Of a stretch of DNA of 52,327 nt, positions 31,350 through 39,480 are shown piece after piece. The translations under genes were made by a program, and so were the position numbers. Origin of the DNA: Desulfovibrionaceae bacterium (lineage in GTDB: Bacteria; Desulfobacterota; Desulfovibrionia; Desulfovibrionales; Desulfovibrionaceae); the NCBI GenBank assembly GCA_910575755.1, contig CAJTFO010000006.1, positions 1-52,327 of the forward strand, read 5' to 3'. The first letter of the stretch is position 1. Every line of letters begins with the position of its first letter. Under the pieces are notes generated by a model, which ran no database searches, was not told the origin of the DNA, and saw only the letters and a program-made list of their open reading frames with translations.

Positions 31350-31904
31350 ATGGGCCGCGCCTCCAAGATCCGTCGTCTGCCCGAAGCCCTGCGCGAACAA
31401 CTGCATGCCATGCTGGACGCCGGGCACACGCTCGATGAAATCACCGCCCACCTGAAGGCCCTGGGCGCGGACGTGTCCCGCTCCGGCCTCGGGCGCTACA
31501 AGCAGCAGGTGGACAAGGTGGCCGCCCGTCTGCGCGAGTCCCGCGCCATGGCCGAGGCCGTCATGGAGCGCATGGGCGCCCAGGCCGCCACCGGCAAGAG
31601 CGGCGCGGCCCTCATCGAGATGCTGACCACCCTCACCAGCGACTACCTGCTGCGCCGCATGGATGACCCGGATGCCGAGATCGAGGTGGACGAGCTGCGT
31701 GCCCTGGCCCGTACCGTCAAGGAACGCGCGCAGGCCGCCCGTGCCACCCAGGATTACGACCTGAAACTGCGCGAGGAGGCCCGCCGCGAGGCCGAAGAAG
31801 CCATGCGCAAGGCCGTGGAAAAAGCCGCTGAAGAAAGCCCGGCCGCTGCCAGCCCGGCGGAAGTCTTTGCCCGCATCCAGGCCGTCTACAGGGGGGAAGC
31901 CTGA
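31350..31904 (+). CDS. Small terminase subunit-like protein (DUF3486, Mu gp27)
   Basis: 184 aa. GRASKIRRLPEALREQLHAML and ITAHLKALGADVSRSGLGRY are diagnostic for DUF3486. The protein is helical throughout with a charged C-terminal half. In Mu this gene precedes the large terminase and recognises phage DNA for packaging. Confidence 0.85.
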   Translation: MGRASKIRRLPEALREQLHAMLDAGHTLDEITAHLKALGADVSRSGLGRYKQQVDKVAARLRESRAMAEAVMERMGAQAATGKSGAALIEMLTTLTSDYLLRRMDDPDAEIEVDELRALARTVKERAQAARATQDYDLKLREEARREAEEAMRKAVEKAAEESPAAASPAEVFARIQAVYRGEA

Positions 31905-32140
31905 TGGACAAGGAAGATCTGACGGACGCCCGCAAGCGGGGCCAGGGCGTGCCCTTTGAAAGGATACGCCGCATAGCGCTGCTGTCGATGCCCGTAAGCC
32001 CGGCTGCGCCGGACAACGGGCACGGCGCTTTGCGCCGCCGTTCGGTCGCTACCGGCTATCTGGTGGGCCGTCTGGAACGCTTCAACAATGCCAAAAAGAA
32101 GGAGGTGGCCGACCGTGTCGTCCATGGGTTTCGCCGCTGA
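31904..32140 (+). CDS. Hypothetical protein between terminase genes
   Basis: 78 aa, basic (ERIRRIALLSMPVSPAAPDN, then LERFNNAKKKEV). ATG overlaps the previous stop (TGATGG), and its 3' end overlaps the large terminase start by about 26 bp. No family recognised. Confidence 0.6.
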   Translation: MDKEDLTDARKRGQGVPFERIRRIALLSMPVSPAAPDNGHGALRRRSVATGYLVGRLERFNNAKKKEVADRVVHGFRR

Positions 32141-33494
32141 GGCCCGTGCCATCCTCTATCCCTACCAGCGCCGCTGGATAGACGACCAGAGCCGCTTCAA
32201 GATCGGCATGTTCTCGCGCCAGACGGGCAAGACCTACACCAGCACGCTGGAGATCGCCGAGGACATGGTCAAGGCCGAAGTGGAAAAACGCCGTGTGCGC
32301 TGGGTCATCCTCTCGCGCGGGGAACGACAGGCCCGCGAAGCCATGGAGGAAGGCCTCAAGGTGCATCTGCGGGCCTACGGGGCCGCCTTCGAGAGCCTGG
32401 AGTCGGACTTTCACCTGGCGGACGCCACCTCCTGCAAGTCCCTGGAGGTGGTCATGGCGCACGGCTCCCGTGTGACCGCGCTGCCTGCCAACCCCGACAC
32501 GGCCCGAGGCTTCAGCGCCAATGTCTTTCTGGATGAGTTCGCCTTCCATGCCGACAGCCGCAAGATCTGGGCGGCCCTCTTTCCCGTGGTCTCCCGTAAC
32601 GGCCTGAAACTGCGCGTGGTCTCCACGCCCAACGGCAAGGGCAACAAGTTCTACGACCTCATGACCTCCGCCGAGACGGCGGGCTGGTCCAAGCATGTGG
32701 TGGACATTTATCAGGCCGTGGCCGATGGCCTGCCGCGTGACGTGGAGGCCCTGCGGGCCGCCCTGAACGATCCCGACGCCTGGGCGCAGGAATACGAGCT
32801 GCAATGGCTGGACGAGGCCAGCGCCTGGCTGTCGTATGACCTCATCAATGCCGTGGAGCATGAGCGGGCGGGTATTGCGCAGAACTACGCGGGCGGCCCC
32901 TGCTATGTGGGGGTGGACATCGGCCGCCGGCACGACCTTTTTGTCATCTGGGTGCTGGAGGAAGTGGGCGACGTCTTGTGGACGCGGGAGATAATCACCC
33001 GGCGCGGAGCCAGCTTTGCCGAGCAGGACAGCCTGCTGGACGATGTGTTCCGGCGGTACCGGGTGCTGCGTTGCTGCATGGACCAGACCGGCATGGGCGA
33101 AAAGCCCGTGGAAGACGCCCGCCGCCGGCACGGCAGCGGCCGCGTGGAAGGGGTGCTGTTTACCGCATCCAGCAAGCTGGCCCTGGCCACGGTGAGCAAG
33201 CAGGCCTTTGAGGATAAGCGTATCCGCATCCCGCAAGGGGACAAGGCCCTGCGCAGCGACCTGCACAAATTGCAAAAGGTGGCCAGCCCTACGGGCGCGC
33301 CCCGCTTTGTGGCCGACTCCGACAGCGGGGGCCATGCGGACCGCGCCTGGGCCTGCTTTCTGGCTGTCAACGCGGCTACGGGGCCTGCCGTCGTTTTGCC
33401 GGATCATGCCGTGCCCTCCGGCCCGGCCCGTGGGGGCCTTGGGCGCTTCACTGATCCCGACGCCGCCTTCATGCCTTACAGGAGAATGTTCTGA
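32115..33494 (+). CDS. Large terminase subunit (Mu gp28-like)
   Basis: Packaging ATPase-nuclease, 459 aa from GTG 32115 (GGAGG 9 nt upstream; ATG 32124 is the alternative). Walker A-like FSRQTGKTYT near 37, Walker B FLDEFAFH near 142, nuclease acidic residues in YVGVDIGRRHDLFVIWVLEE and CCMDQTGMGEKPVEDARRR. Ends directly at the portal start. Confidence 0.92.
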   Translation: MSSMGFAAEARAILYPYQRRWIDDQSRFKIGMFSRQTGKTYTSTLEIAEDMVKAEVEKRRVRWVILSRGERQAREAMEEGLKVHLRAYGAAFESLESDFHLADATSCKSLEVVMAHGSRVTALPANPDTARGFSANVFLDEFAFHADSRKIWAALFPVVSRNGLKLRVVSTPNGKGNKFYDLMTSAETAGWSKHVVDIYQAVADGLPRDVEALRAALNDPDAWAQEYELQWLDEASAWLSYDLINAVEHERAGIAQNYAGGPCYVGVDIGRRHDLFVIWVLEEVGDVLWTREIITRRGASFAEQDSLLDDVFRRYRVLRCCMDQTGMGEKPVEDARRRHGSGRVEGVLFTASSKLALATVSKQAFEDKRIRIPQGDKALRSDLHKLQKVASPTGAPRFVADSDSGGHADRAWACFLAVNAATGPAVVLPDHAVPSGPARGGLGRFTDPDAAFMPYRRMF

Positions 33495-34978
33495 TGCCCG
33501 ACATCCTTGCCAACCCCAACGCCCTGCCTGCCCGGGCGGACATGCAGGTCCGTTCCGACGGCATCCTTGATCTTGCCAACTTCGTGGCCGAAGTAGTGCC
33601 CGCGCCGGACAGCGTGCTGGCCTCCCTGGGCGGCGATCTGCGCGAATACGGCATGCTGCGCCGTGATGACCAGGTGGCCGCCCTCATGCAGCAACGGCAG
33701 GACAAGCTGGTGGAAGCGGAATGGGAGGTTATCCCCGGCGGCGATGCGCCTGCGGACGTGGCGGCCGCGGACTTTTTGCGCGAGCAGCTGGCGGGCTTCA
33801 ACTTTGACGCGGCCTGCCGCAAAATGCACGGTTCCCTGCTGTACGGCTACGGTGTGGCCGAATGCCTGTGGGGACGGGACGGCAGCCGCATCACCTTACG
33901 GGACATCCGCGTGCGCGCGCCCTGGCGTTTCGGCTTCGCCAGGGACAGGCAGCTGAAGCTGCTGGTGGAGAGCCGCTGGCTTGTCATGCCGCCGCGCAAA
34001 TTCTGGCTGGTGACCTGGGGCGCGGAAGACGACGATAACCCCTACGGCATGGGCCTTGGGCACCAGCTGTGGTGGCCCGTGTACCTCAAGCGCAACGGCG
34101 CCCGCTTTTGGGCCGCCTACCTGGACCGCTTCGGGGTGCCTACCACCAAGGCCGTCTATCCTTCGGACGAATCGGACGCCGAAAACGAGAAACGCAAAAA
34201 GGACGCCCTGGCCGCGGCCCTGTCCCTGCGCAGTGAAGGGGCCGTGGCCCTGCCCGAGGGCTTCGACGTTTCCCTGGTGGAATCCACCAGCCGGGGCAGC
34301 GGGGACTTCAAGGACTTTCTGGCCTATTGGGACGATGCCATCGCCAAGATCATCCTTTCCCAGACCGGCACCTCGCGCATCGGCCAGTACAGCGGCACGG
34401 CCGAGGTCCACAGCGGCATCGGCACCAGCGTGGTCAAGGCTGACGCGGATATGCTGTGCCAGTCCTTCAATACCGGCCCGGCGGTCTGGCTGACGGAGTG
34501 GAACTTTCCCGGCGCGCGGCCGCCCCAGGTCTGGCGCCGGGTGGAAGACCCCGCAAAGGTCAGGGCCGATGCCCAGCGCGACAAGGATACGGCGGCCCTG
34601 GGGCTGGAACTGACCGACGACGAAATCGCCCGCCGCTACGGCGACGCATGGCAGCGCAGGCGCGGCGGGGCAAGCGCATCCGGGGCGGAGTTCGCCGAAG
34701 CCGGTAGCGACGCTCCCGCCGAGCCCTACAGTGATACGCTGGCCCGGCAGGCCATGACGCTGGCCGATGCCCCGCAAACCGCCATGATCGACGCCATCCG
34801 CGCGGAACTGGACAAGGCCGTGGCTGAAGGCGAGGACCTGGCCTCCTTTGCGGAACGCATGCTTGCCCTGAACAAATTGTCCGGCGTGGATGATCTTGCC
34901 CAGATCCTCTACGGCGCCATGACCGCGGCCCACCTGGCGGGCCTCAGTGGTGAGGAGGACAGCGATGCCGGAAAGTGA
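33494..34978 (+). CDS. Portal protein (DUF935, Mu gp29-like)
   Basis: 494 aa. Typical DUF935 blocks: LREYGMLRRDDQVAALMQQR, LLYGYGVAECLWG, YGMGLGHQLWWPVYLKRNG and GTSRIGQYSGTAEVHSGIG. Ring at the capsid vertex through which DNA enters. It overlaps the following head gene by 14 bp. Confidence 0.92.
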   Translation: MPDILANPNALPARADMQVRSDGILDLANFVAEVVPAPDSVLASLGGDLREYGMLRRDDQVAALMQQRQDKLVEAEWEVIPGGDAPADVAAADFLREQLAGFNFDAACRKMHGSLLYGYGVAECLWGRDGSRITLRDIRVRAPWRFGFARDRQLKLLVESRWLVMPPRKFWLVTWGAEDDDNPYGMGLGHQLWWPVYLKRNGARFWAAYLDRFGVPTTKAVYPSDESDAENEKRKKDALAAALSLRSEGAVALPEGFDVSLVESTSRGSGDFKDFLAYWDDAIAKIILSQTGTSRIGQYSGTAEVHSGIGTSVVKADADMLCQSFNTGPAVWLTEWNFPGARPPQVWRRVEDPAKVRADAQRDKDTAALGLELTDDEIARRYGDAWQRRRGGASASGAEFAEAGSDAPAEPYSDTLARQAMTLADAPQTAMIDAIRAELDKAVAEGEDLASFAERMLALNKLSGVDDLAQILYGAMTAAHLAGLSGEEDSDAGK

Positions 34979-36116
34979 GGTGCGTTTCGGCGGTGGTCCC
35001 TTCGAGGATGCCATCGCGCATTTCCGGCGCAAGGTGCGCGTGCCGGTCACGACCTACCGGGACCTGCCCGCGCAGATGCACGCCAAGGCTTTCATGGTGG
35101 CCGGGGCCGCCAATGACGCCCTGCTGGCCGATTTTCAGCAAAGCCTGTTGCAGGCCATGAAACAGGGTACCACGCTTGCGGCCTTCCGGGACGACTTTGA
35201 CCGTATCGTCAAAGCCCACGGCTGGCAGTACCGGGGCGAGCCGGGCTGGCGCAGCGCGGTCATCTTCAATACCAACATGCGCACGGCCAATATGGCCGGG
35301 CACTGGAAGCGCATGTGGGAAGATCGCGAGATGCACCCGTACCTGCGTTATGTGCAGGTGCAGCGTCCTACCAAGCGCCCGGAGCATGCCGTCTGGCACG
35401 GCGTCATCCTGCCCATCGAGGACCCCTTCTGGGACGCCCACTTTCCGCCCAACGGCTGGGGCTGCAAATGTACGGTGCAGAACGTGAGCGACGCCCGCAT
35501 GAAAGCCGAGGGCTGGCAGGTCAGCGAGAACGTGGAGACCCTTCCCGGAGACGTGCCGGAAGAGTGGGCCTACAATGTGGGCAAGGCGGAGCGGGTAAGC
35601 ACGGAGCGGGAGGCCGCAGCTTTTCGGCCCTTGCCCACGGCGCGTGACTACGCCGCCTACGGCAGACCGGAAACTATCCCGGCAGACATACCGAAGGCCA
35701 GCGTGGGGGAAAAAGCGACACGCGGCGCGGACGTAATGCTGGCCGTGCGGAAGATGCTGCAAGGCGACGCTGCTGTTTTTCACGGGCCGGACGGTATGGC
35801 CGTGGGAATCACCGCGCAAAGCCTGGGCAACCATCTGAAGCCCGACAGGGCGGAATACGTCCCCTTCATCCCGGAAGTGCTGGAAGAGCCTTACGAGATC
35901 TGGCTGCTGCCGTATGAAGACGAGAAGACGGGGCGTGTGGAATTGCGGCGCCACTACATCAAGGCCCTTGCTCTGGACAAGACGCGCTACGGCTGGATGA
36001 TCGCGGAGTTTCGCAAGGGTGAACTTTGGGACACGACCTTCATCGTCTCCAAGCGTAAGGGCGAGATGCAAAAACGCCGCCGGGGCGTCCTGGTCTGGGG
36101 AAGGCGGGAAAAATAA
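34965..36116 (+). CDS. Minor head protein (Mu gpF/SPP1 gp7-like) with C-terminal nuclease-like domain
   Basis: 383 aa. The N-terminal two thirds is the head morphogenesis domain: KAFMVAGAANDALLADFQQSL, VIFNTNMRTANMAGHW, and HFPPNGWGCKCTV with its conserved Cys. The C-terminal 110 or so residues (AVFHGPDGMAVGITAQSLGN, EYVPFIPEVLEEPYEIWL, RYGWMIAEFRKGELWDTTFI) resemble the barnase/EndoU/ColE5-like PBECR domains that some phages append to this protein. ATG 34965 follows GAGGAGG. Confidence 0.85.
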   Translation: MPESEVRFGGGPFEDAIAHFRRKVRVPVTTYRDLPAQMHAKAFMVAGAANDALLADFQQSLLQAMKQGTTLAAFRDDFDRIVKAHGWQYRGEPGWRSAVIFNTNMRTANMAGHWKRMWEDREMHPYLRYVQVQRPTKRPEHAVWHGVILPIEDPFWDAHFPPNGWGCKCTVQNVSDARMKAEGWQVSENVETLPGDVPEEWAYNVGKAERVSTEREAAAFRPLPTARDYAAYGRPETIPADIPKASVGEKATRGADVMLAVRKMLQGDAAVFHGPDGMAVGITAQSLGNHLKPDRAEYVPFIPEVLEEPYEIWLLPYEDEKTGRVELRRHYIKALALDKTRYGWMIAEFRKGELWDTTFIVSKRKGEMQKRRRGVLVWGRREK

Positions 36117-36253
36117 AACCCCTTCGGCCCACAGAGGCAGGGGGGCTTTCGCCAGCCTGCGTGCATTTTCTCGAAAGAGAGGGACGAAGGGGAGTTCCCC
36201 GGGCGGGGATTCAGCTGGCTGCTACACAGCCTTGAAGACAGGATACGCGTCCG

Positions 36254-36268
36254 TTGCATCGGATGCAA
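36254..36268. promoter_or_regulatory. Palindrome TTGCATC-G-GATGCAA
   Basis: Second copy of the site at 27850-27864, adjoining the inverted 84-bp repeat. The following bases (GAA, two bases, TTGCA) are also shared. Confidence 0.5.
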
Positions 36269-36277
36269 GAACTTTGC

Positions 36278-36400
36278 AAAGCGGTAGCCGTTGCCCGCAT
36301 CAGCGGGCTTACGGATAGCGACAGCGCTTTCGTGGGCTGTCCGGCCGTGTAACACGTTGCTGTCTTTATCCGTAGCTTCCTTCGTCGCAACGGCTAAAGC
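36278..36400 (-). repeat. Inverted copy of the 84-bp coding-type repeat
   Basis: On the minus strand it reads GCTTTAGCCGTTGCGACG... and would encode VATKEATDKDSNVLHG, followed by the tail ATCCGTAAGCCCGC...GGCTACCGC. Nearly the same as the two forward copies at 36791-36958 and the tail ending near 37031. Confidence 0.85.
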
Positions 36401-36678
36401 AAAGGCCCTCCACACGGAAGGGCCTTGCGTCCACACTCGCCGACGATGGCGCAGGAACCCGGCACGGCATGATGGATCGTCCCCGAACCGCGCCTTCGAT
36501 AGAGCCATCATATATGTTTTGCCTGAAACGTCAAATTTGCCTTCTGCCGCATTTTTGTCCCGGCCCGGGCACTTGCCTGCCCTAACGGGCTTTCGTCCCG
36601 TCTGCCCCGTTTACAGGCGTTTATAAACACCTGTTCGCAAGACCGCCTTGCGCTACCTTCCATACATTTCCATTCGGA

Positions 36679-36712
36679 AGCCCCGGCCCTGTGCCGGGGC
36701 TTTGTGTTTTTT
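36679..36712 (+). terminator. Rho-independent terminator before the head operon
   Basis: AGCCCCGGC-N5-GCCGGGGCT followed by TTGTGTTTTTT. Directly upstream of the late promoter motif, isolating the head operon from upstream transcription. Confidence 0.85.
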
Positions 36713-36757
36713 GTGAGAATCCTCACCAGATTTCCCCCGGCATCCTGTGCATGATGT
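36713..36757 (+). promoter_or_regulatory. Activator-dependent late promoter for the head genes
   Basis: GTGAGAATCCTCAC (36713-36726, inverted GTGAG/CTCAC arms), then CAGATTT, exactly 15 bp, GCATGATGT (36749-36757). The whole layout recurs at 49243-49287. There is no -35 box, so an activator of the Mor/C family is likely, in the role of Mu PI. Confidence 0.75.
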
Positions 36758-36772
36758 CCAAAGGAGGACAGC

Positions 36773-38131
36773 ATGCAGGACAATAACCATGCTTCAGCCG
36801 TTGCGACGCAGGAAGCTACGGATGAAGACAGCAACGTGTTACATGGCAGGACAGCCCACAAAAGCGCTGTCGCTGCTTCAGCCGTTGCGACGAAGGAAGC
36901 TACGGATGAAGACAGCAATGTGTTACGCGGCAAAACAGCCTGCGAAAACGCTGTCGCCATTCGTAAGGCTCACATATTCGCCAACGACTGGCGCATCCGT
37001 AAGCCCGCTGGTGCGGGCAACGGCTACCGCGCCATCCATATTTTTCGCCCCGGCCGACATACGTCCATGCAGGGGGCAACCATCGACTTTGGCGAGAGCG
37101 ACCTGATCGCCACGGCCAACGCCTACGACCCGGCACGGCACGAAGCGCCGCTGGTCATCGGGCATCCCCGGGCCGACGCCCCGGCCTGGGGATGGGTAGG
37201 CGGTCTTACGGCGGACGGGGGCGGCCTTTTTGCCGCCCCGCGCCAAGTGGACCCCGCCTTTGCCGAAATGGTGCGGGCCGGGCGCTTCAAAAAAGTCTCG
37301 GCCAGCTTTTATACGCCCGACAGCCCCCACAATCCCGTTCCCGGCGTCTATTACCTGCGCCATGTGGGTTTTCTGGGCGCCCAGCCGCCGGCGGTGAAGG
37401 GCCTTGCCCCGGTGAACTTTGCCGAGGGCGACACGGACGAGGGCTGCGTCAGCTTCGACTTCGCGGAATCGCCGGGCCTGCTGCGCTGGCTGGCCGACAT
37501 CTTCCGGGGCCTGCGCGAATACGTCGTTGAAAAAGACGGTGCGGAAGCGGCTGACAGGGCCATCCCTGCCTATGCCGTCAGCAGCCTGCAGGAACAGGCC
37601 GCCGAAGCCGCTGCCCAGGCGGCCGAGATCCCCGCCTTCACCGAATCCCCCATCCCTCCAAAGGAGAAGATCATGCAGAAACAGGAAACGCCCCCGGCGA
37701 AAAACATCGACTTCGCCGAGACCAAGGCCCGTGCCGACGAGCTGGAACGCAAGGTGGCCTATCTGACCGGCATCGCCCGCAAGGAGCGCGCCAGCCGTGT
37801 GGTGGACAAGGCCCTGGCCGACGGCCGCCTGACGCCCGCCCAGAGCGTGGGCCTTGCGGATTTCATGGCCGGCCTGGACGAAGAAGGGACCTTCGACTTC
37901 GCCGAAGACGGCGGCAAGACCACCAGCATGAGCCCGGCCGCTTTCATGGCCGCGTTCCTGGAACGCCTGCCCAGACAGGTTGACTTCAGCGAAGCCGCGC
38001 CCGGCGGCGAAGAGGCCCCGGAGACCTCGTCCAATGACATTGCCCAGCGCGCCCTTGCCTATTGCGAGGAGATGCGCACCAGGGGCGTCACGGTAAGCAT
38101 CACCGACGCCGTGGCGCATGTGAGCAAATAG
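36773..38131 (+). CDS. Head maturation protease with C-terminal scaffold (Mu gpI-like)
   Basis: 452 aa. ATG 36773 has AAAGGAGG. After MQDNNH, residues 7-34 and 35-62 are a tandem coding repeat (ASAVATQEATDEDSNVL...). Family similarity starts near residue 86: AIHIFRPGRHTSMQGATIDF, EAPLVIGHPRADAPAWGWVG, FKKVSASFYTP. This is the Mu gp32 protease. The last third is a charged scaffold region that can be made alone from codon 301. The repeat insertion lengthens the N-terminus without breaking the frame; since such proteins are autoprocessed it may be tolerated. Confidence 0.88.
   Translation: MQDNNHASAVATQEATDEDSNVLHGRTAHKSAVAASAVATKEATDEDSNVLRGKTACENAVAIRKAHIFANDWRIRKPAGAGNGYRAIHIFRPGRHTSMQGATIDFGESDLIATANAYDPARHEAPLVIGHPRADAPAWGWVGGLTADGGGLFAAPRQVDPAFAEMVRAGRFKKVSASFYTPDSPHNPVPGVYYLRHVGFLGAQPPAVKGLAPVNFAEGDTDEGCVSFDFAESPGLLRWLADIFRGLREYVVEKDGAEAADRAIPAYAVSSLQEQAAEAAAQAAEIPAFTESPIPPKEKIMQKQETPPAKNIDFAETKARADELERKVAYLTGIARKERASRVVDKALADGRLTPAQSVGLADFMAGLDEEGTFDFAEDGGKTTSMSPAAFMAAFLERLPRQVDFSEAAPGGEEAPETSSNDIAQRALAYCEEMRTRGVTVSITDAVAHVSK
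36791..36958 (+). repeat. Two in-frame tandem copies of an 84-bp repeat in the protease gene
   Basis: Copies at 36791-36874 and 36875-36958 begin GCTTCAGCCGTTGCGACG. A period of 84 bp equals 28 codons, so the frame is kept. A tail with CGTAAGCCCGC...GGCAACGGCTACCGC follows to about 37031. A third copy is inverted at 36278-36400. Confidence 0.92.
37673..38131 (+). CDS. Scaffold protein from internal start (Mu gpZ-like)
   Basis: ATG 37673 is codon 301 of the protease gene and follows AAAGGAG at good spacing. The product (152 aa, MQKQETPPAKNIDFAETKARADELERKVAYL...) is a charged helical protein, as expected for capsid scaffold. Nested scaffold genes inside the protease gene are known for Mu I/Z and lambda C/Nu3. 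Confidence 0.75.
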   Translation: MQKQETPPAKNIDFAETKARADELERKVAYLTGIARKERASRVVDKALADGRLTPAQSVGLADFMAGLDEEGTFDFAEDGGKTTSMSPAAFMAAFLERLPRQVDFSEAAPGGEEAPETSSNDIAQRALAYCEEMRTRGVTVSITDAVAHVSK

Positions 38132-38140
38132 GAGACCGCC

Positions 38141-38515
38141 ATGCCCAGGACCGATCTTTACGTCAATCTTCCCATCACCGGCGAGCTGGCCCCTTTCCGC
38201 ATCGTGGCTCACGACGGCAGCGGCGGCTACAAACAGGCCGCGGCCGCCACGGAGGCGCTTGTCGGCACGGCCGACGAGCTGGGCAAGCAGCCCAACGGCG
38301 GGGCCGATGTGGCCATGAACTACCAGCCGGAAGTTGAGGCTGGCGCGGCGGTGGCCGCGGGCGATCCCCTGACCAGCGATGCCCAGGGCCGCGCCGTCAA
38401 GGCCACGGCTGCCGGGGACCGCATCATCGGCTTTGCCTGCAAAGCCGCCACCGATGCCGGAGAGATCATCGACTACCAGTTCGCGCCCGGCTTTCTGGCC
38501 ACGGCAGGCGCGTAA
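38141..38515 (+). CDS. Capsid decoration/cement protein (DUF2190-like)
   Basis: 124 aa, mostly beta: LYVNLPITGELAPFRIVAHDGSG, VEAGAAVAAGDPLTSDAQGRAVKATAAGDRIIGFA. The latter block is typical of DUF2190 proteins next to major capsid genes. GGAG lies before the ATG. Confidence 0.7.
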   Translation: MPRTDLYVNLPITGELAPFRIVAHDGSGGYKQAAAATEALVGTADELGKQPNGGADVAMNYQPEVEAGAAVAAGDPLTSDAQGRAVKATAAGDRIIGFACKAATDAGEIIDYQFAPGFLATAGA

Positions 38516-38530
38516 TAAGGAGAGAGCATC

Positions 38531-39472
38531 ATGGCAACGACCACACCCTTTGCCACCAATCCCCAACTGACGGCCATTGCCCTGGCCTACATGAACCAGC
38601 CCTCGGACTATGTGGCGGATCACGTCATGCCCAGGGTCAAGGCCATCGGCAAAAAAGAGTTCCAGTACAGCATCTACGGTCTGGAATCCTTTGCCGCGCC
38701 CGACAGCCGCGTGGGACGCAAGGGCCGCCCCAATGAGGTCAGCCTGTCCAGCAGCCTGGCCACGGCGGCCATCGAAGACTACGGCCTGGAAGACCCCATC
38801 CCGCAGGACGACATCGACCAGGGCCGCAAGGACGGCCGGGACATCGCCGGGGAATCCACGGAGTATCTGCTCTCCCTGGTCAAACTGGACCGCGAACTGC
38901 GCGTGGCGCGCCTCGTGCAGGACAAAAACAACTATGCCGCGGCTTGCGTGAAGGAGCTGTCCGGCGGTCAGGGCATCGACAACGCCGAAGTGGACGCGGA
39001 AGCGACCATCGCCGAGATGCTGGAAAAGCCCTTCATGCGGCCCAACATCGGCGTCATGAGCCAGAAGGTCTGGGACAGGCTTTCCCGCAATCCGCTGCTC
39101 ATCAAGGCCATCAAGGGCGAGCTGGTGGGCAGGAAGCTGACCACGGCCGAGTTTTGCAGCTATTTCGAGCTGGAGCAGCTCTACATCGGCAAGGCCCGCG
39201 TCACCCGGCAGGTCAAGGGCAAGACGCCTGTCCCCGAGCGTGTCTGGGGCACGGGCATGGCTTTCCATTACCGCGACATGACCGCCAGCGAACAGCGCGG
39301 CGTCACCTGGGGACTGACCGTGCCCTATGGCCAGCCCTTTGCCGGGAGTCGTACGGACCCCGATATCGGCCTGCGCGGCGGCATCCGCATCCGGGCGGGC
39401 GAAAGCCTCAAGGAACTGGTGCTGGCCAAGGATGCGGGCTGCCTCATCACCGGGGCCATCGCCGCCGGCTAG
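38531..39472 (+). CDS. Major capsid protein (Mu gpT-like position)
   Basis: 313 aa. FATNPQLTAIALAYMNQPSDYVADHVMPRV opens the protein, and GLEDPIPQDDIDQG and FMRPNIGVMSQKVWDRLSRNP follow. C-terminal SRTDPDIGLRGGIRIRAGES and SLKELVLAKDAGCLI are usual for capsid subunits of Mu-like phages. GGAGAG upstream of ATG. It follows the protease, scaffold and decoration genes, the standard order. Confidence 0.85.
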   Translation: MATTTPFATNPQLTAIALAYMNQPSDYVADHVMPRVKAIGKKEFQYSIYGLESFAAPDSRVGRKGRPNEVSLSSSLATAAIEDYGLEDPIPQDDIDQGRKDGRDIAGESTEYLLSLVKLDRELRVARLVQDKNNYAAACVKELSGGQGIDNAEVDAEATIAEMLEKPFMRPNIGVMSQKVWDRLSRNPLLIKAIKGELVGRKLTTAEFCSYFELEQLYIGKARVTRQVKGKTPVPERVWGTGMAFHYRDMTASEQRGVTWGLTVPYGQPFAGSRTDPDIGLRGGIRIRAGESLKELVLAKDAGCLITGAIAAG

Positions 39473-39480
39473 GGGGCATC

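Larger units (their letters stand above)
36117..36772. other. Long intergenic region with repeats, terminators and a late promoter
   Basis: No credible gene; the overlapping antisense ORF merely translates a repeat. Contents in order: a GC-rich segment; TTGCATC-G-GATGCAA (36254-36268); an inverted copy of the 84-bp repeat with its tail (about 36278-36400); hairpin AAGGCCCT/AGGGCCTT (about 36405-36430); a 22-bp near-palindrome ACAGGCGTTTA/TAAACACCTGT (36613-36634); a strong terminator (36679-36712); and the late promoter motif (36713-36757). Confidence 0.6.

Noticed and set aside
35987..36511. Minus-strand 174-aa ORF in the intergenic region
   Set aside because: Consists of the reverse of the gpF gene end plus the dispersed repeat; no ribosome-binding site or family.
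36278..37031. Template/variable repeat pair of a diversity-generating retroelement
   Set aside because: No reverse transcriptase nearby, differences are not limited to adenine positions, and the copies are at a gene start rather than in a receptor-binding tip.
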